A DNA stretch of 64,000 bases, taken from assembly GCA_900544345.1 (NCBI GenBank), contig UQUR01000003.1, positions 134,915 to 198,914 on the forward strand, read 5' to 3'. The stretch comes from an uncultured Sutterella sp. (GTDB taxonomy: Bacteria; Pseudomonadota; Gammaproteobacteria; Burkholderiales; Burkholderiaceae_F). Positions 58,318-64,000 of the stretch are shown here, one piece after another. Every line of letters begins with the position of its first letter. The stretch's first letter is position 1. A program made the translations under genes and the position numbers. Below the pieces are notes generated by a model that did not search any database, was not told the DNA's origin, and saw only the letters and a list, made by a program, of their open reading frames with translations.

Positions 58318-60036
58318 TTACATTTTTTCGGGAGCGCTGATTCCAAGCAGATCCAGACCATTGCGCAGAACCTGACGAGCAGCCAAAAGCAACGCTAAAC
58401 GAGCATTACGAGTTCTTTCATCTTCGACTAAAACACGTTCGGCATTGTAGAAGGCGTGGAAATCACCCGCGAGATCTTTCAGGTAGAAGCAAAGTGTATG
58501 CGGAGCACATTCTTTTGCTGCCACAGAAAGTGTTTCGGAAAACTCACTGATTCTAGCGATCAAAGCCTGAGCATTTTTGTCGCTCAGTGCAGTGAGATCC
58601 ATTTGAGCGATCGCATCGGCAGTGGGAATTGAGAATCCTTTTTCCTTGGCTTGAGCAAGAACCGAGCAAATACGTGCATGAGCGTATTGCAAATAATAGA
58701 CAGGGTTTTCATCCGACTGTGACAAAGCAAGATCAATGTCAAAAACAAATTCACTATCGGCTTTTCGACTGACAAGGAAAAAGCGTGCGGCATCACGACC
58801 GACCCAATTAACCAGATCACGTAGTGTGACATACGTGCCGGAACGTTTGCTCATCTTGACCTCTTCGCCATTTTTAACGACTTTGAGCATTTTGTGCAAA
58901 ACGTAGACGGGGAAAACTTTGGGAACATTTAAGCCCAACTGTTTGCCGGCAACCTGTACGCCGATTCGAACTCGCGCGGTTGTTCCGTGGTGGTCAGAAC
59001 CTTGAATATCAACAGCTTTGATAAAGCCGCGTTCAAATTTACTCAAGTGATAAGCTACATCTGGGACAAAGTAGGTGAAGGTGCCGTCTTTTTTGCGCAT
59101 AACACGGTCTTTATCATCACCAAATTCTTTGAAATCAGTTGTTCGAAGCCAAAGAGCTCCGTCTTGCTCATAGGTGTGACCGGAAGCGATTAAAGCGTTG
59201 ACAGCACGTTCGACTAAGCCATCGGAATAAAGGGAGCTTTCTAAATAAAAATTGTCAAAGCTCACTCCCAAAGCATTGAGGTCGCTATCTTGTTCATTTT
59301 TTAGATAGCCGACAGAAAAGGCACGAATGCCAGCCAAATCTTCTACGTCGCCGCTAGCTGTAATGGTTTGTCCATCGCGGGTGTTGATGGTTTTTTTATC
59401 AAGGAAATCTCTAGCAATGTCTTTGATATACAGACCTTGATAACCGTTTTCAGGGAATGTAACGGTTTCACCGTTCAGTTCTTTAATTCTCAGGCGAACA
59501 GATTCCGTAAGAGTTTGAATCTGTACGCCGGCGTCGTTGTAGTAAAACTCACGGCAGACTTGCCAGCCCTGGGATTTCATTAGGTTGGAAAGAACGTCGC
59601 CTAAGGCACCCTGACGAGCATGTCCCAGATGCAAAGGTCCTGTTGGGTTAGCTGAAACGTATTCAATGAGGATTTTTTCGCCTTGGTGAGTCTGGCTTTT
59701 GCCGTAGTCTGAACCCAAGCGAAGAACTTCTCTGACAGCAAAAGTTTTTGCTTCTTGACTTAAACGCATATTGATAAAACCGGGACCAGCAATTTCAAAC
59801 TCTGCTATAAGATTTTGAGTTGCTGGTAAGGCTTGAAGCTGCTCAATCAAATCAGTGGCAATTTGCCGGGGATTTTTTTTCAATTGACGGGCAAGCTGCA
59901 TAGCGACATTGCAGGCAAGATCACCGTGAGCAGCGACTTTGGGGCGTTCGAGCAAAATCGTAACTTCGCTCACTCCCATATTTTTCAATGCTTCATTAAA
60001 AAGCGATGAAATCGCAATTTTCTGATCGTTTAACAT
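58318..60036 (-). CDS. argS: Arginyl-tRNA synthetase
   Basis: ArgS charges tRNA-Arg. The 572 residues begin with the ArgS-specific N-terminal domain (KVAAHGDLACNVAMQLAR), then the class I site NPTGPLHLGHARQGALGDVLS (HIGH equivalent HLGH) and KMSKRSG, and the DALR anticodon domain ending ISAPEKM. Length and order are normal. The gene leads the argS-SPOR-dsbA run. A weak ribosome binding site leaves the start at 60036 by family alignment. Confidence 0.97.
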   Translation of the reverse strand: MLNDQKIAISSLFNEALKNMGVSEVTILLERPKVAAHGDLACNVAMQLARQLKKNPRQIATDLIEQLQALPATQNLIAEFEIAGPGFINMRLSQEAKTFAVREVLRLGSDYGKSQTHQGEKILIEYVSANPTGPLHLGHARQGALGDVLSNLMKSQGWQVCREFYYNDAGVQIQTLTESVRLRIKELNGETVTFPENGYQGLYIKDIARDFLDKKTINTRDGQTITASGDVEDLAGIRAFSVGYLKNEQDSDLNALGVSFDNFYLESSLYSDGLVERAVNALIASGHTYEQDGALWLRTTDFKEFGDDKDRVMRKKDGTFTYFVPDVAYHLSKFERGFIKAVDIQGSDHHGTTARVRIGVQVAGKQLGLNVPKVFPVYVLHKMLKVVKNGEEVKMSKRSGTYVTLRDLVNWVGRDAARFFLVSRKADSEFVFDIDLALSQSDENPVYYLQYAHARICSVLAQAKEKGFSIPTADAIAQMDLTALSDKNAQALIARISEFSETLSVAAKECAPHTLCFYLKDLAGDFHAFYNAERVLVEDERTRNARLALLLAARQVLRNGLDLLGISAPEKM

Positions 60037-60078
60037 AATGCGTTATTTGTCAGTAACAAAAATTTTTCAGCAAAACAC

Positions 60079-60112
60079 GCCGTTCGCCGGATCAAGTCCA
60101 GACGAGCACGGC
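60079..60112 (-). terminator. Possible terminator after folE2
   Basis: ACGGC and GCCGT with an inner TCC/GGA helix pair across the gap between folE2 and argS. On the minus strand GTGTTTTGC follows. Mismatches make it weak. Confidence 0.45.
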
Positions 60113-60129
60113 ACTAAAGTTATTATCAG

Positions 60130-60933
60130 TTAATCGTCGAAACCTTTAGTAATTTGTGCATAGGCTGAGTGGTTATGAATAGATTCAAAATTTTCAGCCT
60201 GCACACGATAGGCTTCGATATTTTGATCACCGTTTAAAGCCACAGCCACATCACGAACAAGGTCCTCGACAAATTTGGGATTTTCGTAAGCCTTTTCGGT
60301 AACGTACTTTTCGTCGACTCTCTTTAACCGACTCCACAACTCGCAGGATGCGCTTTGTTCGGCATAACGGATTTGACGTTCAAGCGACAGCTCTCCGCTC
60401 AGTCGGGCTGAAATCGTAACGTGAGAGCGTTGATTGTGAGCGCCGTAGTCCGAGATTTCTTTGCTGCACGGACACAGACTTGTGACAGGAACCGTAACGG
60501 TCTGTGTAACGGACGTCCGCCCGTTTTTATGCTCTACGCGGTAATGAACGCGGTAGTTCATTAAACATTCGAGCTTTGAAACGGGAGCAAGTTTTTTAAC
60601 AAAAAACGGGAAATCAAAGTCAATGCAGCCGGCTTCAGATTCAAGCGCAGCGAGCATTGAGTGCATTAATTCAACCAGCGTTTTTTTGCAAAGCGGCTGT
60701 TCGTGCTCTTTGAGCAGACCGAGAAAGCGCGACATGTGCGTACCCTTATGCTCGGCCGGTAACGCCACATACATTCCGATTTGAGCCACAGTAGGCTGAA
60801 TGCCATTTTCGCTTGTAACAGTTATCGGCAGCTCAACCCCTCGCACTCCGACATATTCGATAGCGATATTTCGGGGGTCGGCGCTCGACTGAACATCCGG
60901 CAAGTTATTGTTTGATAAATTTTTCGTATTCAT
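60130..60933 (-). CDS. folE2: GTP cyclohydrolase FolE2 (type IB)
   Basis: FolE2 makes 7,8-dihydroneopterin triphosphate from GTP for folate and is not bound to zinc, unlike FolE. The 267 residues contain the family landmarks VGVRGVELPITV, GTHMSRFLGLL, VPVTSLCPCSKEISDYGAHNQ with the metal-binding Cys, and NPKFVEDLVRDVA. It lacks the classical FolE zinc pattern. The start at 60933 has a poor binding site. No Zur box is seen upstream; type IB enzymes are often a low-zinc backup, but here it may be the sole copy. Confidence 0.95.
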   Translation of the reverse strand: MNTKNLSNNNLPDVQSSADPRNIAIEYVGVRGVELPITVTSENGIQPTVAQIGMYVALPAEHKGTHMSRFLGLLKEHEQPLCKKTLVELMHSMLAALESEAGCIDFDFPFFVKKLAPVSKLECLMNYRVHYRVEHKNGRTSVTQTVTVPVTSLCPCSKEISDYGAHNQRSHVTISARLSGELSLERQIRYAEQSASCELWSRLKRVDEKYVTEKAYENPKFVEDLVRDVAVALNGDQNIEAYRVQAENFESIHNHSAYAQITKGFDD

Positions 60934-61072
60934 GATTGGCGTAATTGTCGCTAAAAACAGGAAAATTTGCGAACCTTTTAAGTGGAAAATTGAAAAAAAA
61001 GAAAAATGCCCTTAAAAAATTGTTTCCAAGTGTTTTTCAATGTGACTCTTCGGAAAGAATGCAAGTTGCTGC

Positions 61073-61094
61073 AACTGATCGTAATTGATCAGTT
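61073..61094. repeat. Inverted repeat in the folE2-61229 gap
   Basis: AACTGATC and GATCAGTT around GTAATT form a perfect eight-base inverted repeat, followed by TTT. It may be an operator or a terminator-like hairpin for the short transcript upstream of the next gene. The rest of the 295-base gap shows no gene. Confidence 0.5.
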
Positions 61095-61228
61095 TTTCAA
61101 GTAGGTCAAGAAGAAGATTTTGCTTAACAGATGGGAAAATAGACACTATTTCGCTCGCAAAGTTTTCTGAATATCTTTAAATTAATGAATGAGCAGAAAA
61201 TTAAATGTTTAAAGGAAAGAAATAACGG

Positions 61229-61624
61229 ATGCCAATTTATATTTATCGGGGCGGTGGTTCCCCGAATCCTCAGCCCCAAAATCCTTTTTTGCGCCTTCTG
61301 ATCAGTGTGGGAGTTTTAGCTGCAGTGATTGGGCTTGGGGTTTTGCTGTTGCCGGTCATTGGTGCGATTGCCTTGATCATTCTGGGAGTGATTGCATTTT
61401 TAGTGGTTGCCGGCCTGATTTACCGTTGGATTTATGGGAATCCGTTAGAACGTATGTATCAACGGCAAAATGGCATGAGAGTCAATCCGACATCTCGTCC
61501 GGATACCGAACCGGTCAGAGAGTCGGCTGAAGCTCATATGCGCCAGGGCAGGAGAATGCGATTTCGTTCCAGAGAACAAACTGTGGAAGATGCCGTAGTC
61601 GTTGAAGAAAAAAAGCGAGAATAA
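61229..61624 (+). CDS. Hypothetical membrane protein
   Basis: Not recognised. The 131 residues have a short Gly/Pro/Gln-rich N terminus, two adjacent helices (about 22-44 and 46-68; the second ends in LIYRWIYG), and a basic, Arg-rich C-terminal tail of about 60 residues (MRQGRRMRFRSREQ) closing in acidic VVVEEKKRE. The helices suggest a small inner-membrane protein with a cytoplasmic tail that could bind nucleic acid or anionic lipid. GGAAAG lies before the ATG. Confidence 0.7.
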   Translation: MPIYIYRGGGSPNPQPQNPFLRLLISVGVLAAVIGLGVLLLPVIGAIALIILGVIAFLVVAGLIYRWIYGNPLERMYQRQNGMRVNPTSRPDTEPVRESAEAHMRQGRRMRFRSREQTVEDAVVVEEKKRE

Positions 61625-61635
61625 AAACCATTCAT

Positions 61636-63102
61636 TTAGAGCAGGGGCGAGAGTAAATAGCTTGCCCCTTCTTTCATGCGTTCGAAAATCGAGCGCTTGT
61701 ACCAAAGAAACAGATTGACTTCAGAAGAAAATTCCGCATAACTGGCATTTAAAGCGAAGACTTTGCGGCTGAATTCTCTGTCAAAAACCAGAAGCATCAA
61801 CTCGTAATTTAAGTGCATGCTTCTCATATCCATGTTGACGGTTCCGAACAATGAAAGTTCTCCGTCAACCGTAATGCTTTTTGTATGGAGCATCCCTTTG
61901 TTATAAAGAAGGATTCTGACGCCGGATTTCAGTAAATCATCAAAGTAGCGATGCGAGGCGTAATTAACCATAGGAGCGTCACTTTTTTCAGACAGCAAAA
62001 GCGTGACATGAACGCCTTTAATCGCAGCATTTTGCAAAGCCAGAGCCAGAGCTTCGCCGGGAATAAAGTATGGAGTCACAATTTCGATCTTGTTTTTGGC
62101 TCTGTGGATGGCTTCCAGAATCAGTCTCTGGTTTGCATCGTTGGTGGTACCCGGTCCTGAAGGAACAATCATGACGGTTGCCTGATCGGGTATGTCATAT
62201 TGCGGATTCGGTGACTCTTTAAATTCGGGGAAAGCCGTTTCGGATTCCGAGAGCACCTTCCAGTCGAAGTGGATTAAGTGATAGAGACTCGAGACAATTT
62301 CACCTTTGGCCCGAACCATGGCATCAACCCACTGACCGACGTTACTGCCTTGCTTGAAATAGTGCGGGTCAACCATATTAAGGCTTCCGCTGTAAGCCAC
62401 TCGATAATCAATGACAGCAATTTTTCTGTGCAGTCGAATATCTGCGCGGGATAAAAGTGCACTAAAAAGAGAAACCGGAAGAGCGCTTTCTAAATGTATT
62501 CCCGGTTCATAGCGAAACATTCGGGCCCAGTCGCTTGAAAGAAATTTAGACGATCCGATAGCGTCAACTAAGATGTAGCACTGAACACCGCGCCTGGCCG
62601 CCCGGATAATAGCTGCTGAGACGTCATCGGCCTTACCTCCGACATCCCAGATATAAAACTCCATGGCAATAAGCTCTTTTGCGTTATTAATGTCTCGGAT
62701 CAATAAGGTTAGTGTCTCGTCCGAATCGTCAAGAAGACGTAAAGAGGAGTGTTTCGTTAGGGGAAATTTCCCCAGTCTTGTCGCCATTTTTGATATGTCA
62801 CGGTATTCTTCCGGGGCAATGGCTTCGGTATGCATGATATGGCGAAAGATTTGCCGACGCTTGCGCATTTCTTTGCGCAATTTCCTGGCGTGCCAGCGCC
62901 CCAGAGTGCGCTCTCCGAAAAGCAGATAGAGAACAAAACCGACGTAGGGGACGATAGCTGTCAGTAAAATCCACGCAAATGAACTGCCGGGCGGATGCCG
63001 CGTGAGCATAACGCGTAAAATGACGCCGATGGTGAGACTGATTTGTAAAAGTACAGCGCACCAACCGATGATCGTAATGGGCTCGGAAAAAGAAAAAAAC
63101 AT
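61636..63102 (-). CDS. cls: Cardiolipin synthase (phospholipase D family)
   Basis: Cls joins two phosphatidylglycerol molecules to make cardiolipin. The 488 residues have two N-terminal membrane helices (about 8-60) and two PLD motifs: HRKIAVIDYRVAYSGSLN and HTKSITVDGELSLFGTVN (each HxK with Asp). The ClsA layout and length fit E. coli ClsA (486). It converges with the upstream hypothetical gene, and a possible terminator lies within its 3' end. Confidence 0.96.
   Translation of the reverse strand: MFFSFSEPITIIGWCAVLLQISLTIGVILRVMLTRHPPGSSFAWILLTAIVPYVGFVLYLLFGERTLGRWHARKLRKEMRKRRQIFRHIMHTEAIAPEEYRDISKMATRLGKFPLTKHSSLRLLDDSDETLTLLIRDINNAKELIAMEFYIWDVGGKADDVSAAIIRAARRGVQCYILVDAIGSSKFLSSDWARMFRYEPGIHLESALPVSLFSALLSRADIRLHRKIAVIDYRVAYSGSLNMVDPHYFKQGSNVGQWVDAMVRAKGEIVSSLYHLIHFDWKVLSESETAFPEFKESPNPQYDIPDQATVMIVPSGPGTTNDANQRLILEAIHRAKNKIEIVTPYFIPGEALALALQNAAIKGVHVTLLLSEKSDAPMVNYASHRYFDDLLKSGVRILLYNKGMLHTKSITVDGELSLFGTVNMDMRSMHLNYELMLLVFDREFSRKVFALNASYAEFSSEVNLFLWYKRSIFERMKEGASYLLSPLL
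61643..61675 (+). terminator. Possible terminator of the 61229 gene inside the end of cls
   Basis: AGGGGC and GCCCCT pair with an AG/CT extension around a 12-base loop, followed by TCTTTC. It lies in the cls coding end. Confidence 0.45.
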
Positions 63103-63153
63103 AATTCAATCCAGGTCTCGCTGTAGTGTAGCGCGTGAAAGCGGAAAAAAGCT

Positions 63154-63480
63154 ATGAAAAAAACGACTTTTGAAATGGTTTTGATTGTGATATCTGCACC
63201 CCTGGCAGGGGTCGGTATGGCCATGTTGTTCAACGGCGCCGTGGGCGGCTCTTTTATTTTGTTGGGCGCATCATTGAAACTGATTGTGGCTTATTTTCGA
63301 ACACCCAGAGAAATGTTTGATTGGGATAATTTTGGCGGCAGTTTCGATGATTTCAAAAAAAGAATGGAAAAAATTCAGGATGAATTGGAAAACGAAAAAC
63401 CGCTATTGGGATGGTTGTCCAATTTAGGTACATACATGATGTTGGGTGGTTTATTGGCTTTGGTTTTAATGGAAATGTGA
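63154..63480 (+). CDS. Hypothetical membrane protein
   Basis: Not recognised. The 108 residues have helices at about 8-28, 30-48 (overlapping) and 86-106, and between them an aromatic acidic stretch (FDWDNFGGSFDDFKKRMEKI) followed by DELENEK. AAAGCGGAAAAAAGC lies before the ATG. It is divergent from cls. The acidic loop between helices could be cytoplasmic and bind proteins or metal; no homology is claimed. Confidence 0.7.
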   Translation: MKKTTFEMVLIVISAPLAGVGMAMLFNGAVGGSFILLGASLKLIVAYFRTPREMFDWDNFGGSFDDFKKRMEKIQDELENEKPLLGWLSNLGTYMMLGGLLALVLMEM

Positions 63481-63508
63481 GACTTCAGAAGATTTTTTTA
63501 AAAATAAC

Positions 63509-63537
63509 TTGACATTTATTTTAAAACACCGCATAAT
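63509..63537 (+). promoter_or_regulatory. Strong promoter of the tRNA-tuf operon
   Basis: A perfect TTGACA (63509-63514) and CATAAT (63532-63537) are separated by exactly 17 bases. Transcription would begin near 63544, eight bases before mature tRNA-Tyr. Confidence 0.85.
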
Positions 63538-63551
63538 GCCACTCTCGCTAC

Positions 63552-63637
63552 GGAGGGGTGCCCGAGTGGCTAAAGGGGGCAGACTGTAAATCTGTTGGCT
63601 TACGCCTACGATGGTTCGAATCCATCCCCCTCCACCA
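63552..63637 (+). tRNA. tRNA-Tyr (anticodon GTA)
   Basis: Class II tRNA of 86 bases with a long variable arm. Acceptor GGAGGGG/CCCCTCC, discriminator A and encoded CCA; anticodon arm AGACTGTAAATCT gives GTA; T arm GATGGTTCGAATCCATC. First in the Tyr-Gly-Thr-tuf series. Confidence 0.97.
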
Positions 63638-63709
63638 GCGCTGACTCTTAGGAGTCAGGCAATAGTGAAATTGCAGTTGGGTAATGGCCGAATTGCAGTT
63701 GTAGCTAAG

Positions 63710-63783
63710 GCGGGTGTAGCTCAATGGTAGAGCAGAAGCCTTCCAAGCTTACGACGAGGGTTCGATTCCCTTCACCCGCTCCA
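63710..63783 (+). tRNA. tRNA-Gly (anticodon TCC)
   Basis: 74 bases: acceptor GCGGGTG/CACCCGC, discriminator T, CCA encoded; D arm GCTCAATGGTAGAGC; anticodon loop CTTCCAA gives TCC; T arm GAGGGTTCGATTCCCTT. The 72-base spacer after tRNA-Tyr includes a tandem near-repeat of TTGCAGTTG. Confidence 0.97.
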
Positions 63784-63797
63784 AGTTTCCCAAGCGT

Positions 63798-63872
<75 letters not shown>

Positions 63873-63945
63873 GAGATTCTTTTCATAACTGTTCTTGATT
63901 GGATACCCCCGGGTACATGCCCGGCTTTTGTTCAGGAGTTAAACC

Positions 63946-64000
63946 ATGGCAAAGGGTAAGTTTGAACGTACCAAGCCCCATGTGAACGTGGGCACCATCG
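63946..64000 (+). CDS. tuf: Elongation factor Tu (partial, first codons)
   Basis: The window ends after MAKGKFERTKPHVNVGTI, the conserved EF-Tu N terminus that leads into its first GTP-binding loop. AGGAG lies nine bases before the ATG at 63946. A small hairpin (CCGGG/CCCGG at 63909-63924) lies between tRNA-Thr and tuf. Cotranscription with Tyr, Gly and Thr tRNAs is the usual Betaproteobacterial order. Confidence 0.95.
   Translation, partial: MAKGKFERTKPHVNVGTI

Overview
The window looks like the replication-origin neighbourhood of a Betaproteobacterium of the order Burkholderiales. Three gene orders point there: dnaA-dnaN-gyrB divergent from rpmH-rnpA-yidD-yidC-mnmE; mnmG-rsmG-parA-parB followed by atpIBEFHAGDC; and tRNA-Tyr, tRNA-Gly, tRNA-Thr followed by tuf. 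Base composition is low for that order (judged by eye, not computed). Together with cytochrome bd, a fumarate-type anaerobe-like lifestyle cannot be proven, but a host-associated member of the Sutterellaceae is my best guess; the family is inference only. No phage, complete insertion sequence, CRISPR array, rRNA or toxin cluster is visible.

Region 1 (1-14.1 kb) is origin and chromosome maintenance. gyrB (partial), dnaN and dnaA lie on the minus strand. An AT-rich gap of about 620 bases holds a DnaA box and inverted repeats. On the plus strand follow rpmH, rnpA, yidD, yidC, mnmE, mnmG, rsmG, a MarC-family gene, parA and parB. Three parS-like palindromes lie at 8880, 10458 and 11623.

Region 2 (14.2-21.3 kb) is the complete F1Fo ATP synthase operon with its own promoter, internal hairpins and a terminator.

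Region 3 (21.4-31.5 kb) carries a universal stress protein, a DUF167 gene, hemE, a gap with a striking DnaA-box cluster, priA, tRNA-Arg(CCG), a DUF971 gene, ubiE, a Tim44-like protein, and glmU-glmS for UDP-GlcNAc synthesis.

Region 4 (31.5-45 kb) is envelope biology: a second MarC gene, a tripartite RND efflux operon with its TetR regulator and operator, an HtrA protease beside a two-component system, a small membrane protein, a FadL-type outer-membrane channel behind a hairpin leader, and a YaeQ gene.

Region 5 (45-60.9 kb) is mainly minus strand: cytochrome bd oxidase (cydP, cydA, cydB, cydX, ybgE), a DUF1801 gene, a DUF3455 lipoprotein, sstT (plus), an odd 411-base gap with inverted repeats, isoaspartyl dipeptidase, recQ (plus), a short-chain dehydrogenase, a phosphohexomutase, dsbA, a SPOR protein, argS and folE2.

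Region 6 (61-64 kb) holds two orphan membrane proteins around a cardiolipin synthase, then a strong promoter, three tRNAs and the first codons of EF-Tu.

The contents are mostly conserved housekeeping genes. The parts that most deserve a second look are non-coding: the hemE-priA DnaA-box cluster, the parS trio, the repeat-flanked gap at 51.4-51.8 kb and the fadL leader. Among proteins, the altered RNR motif of RnpA stands out.
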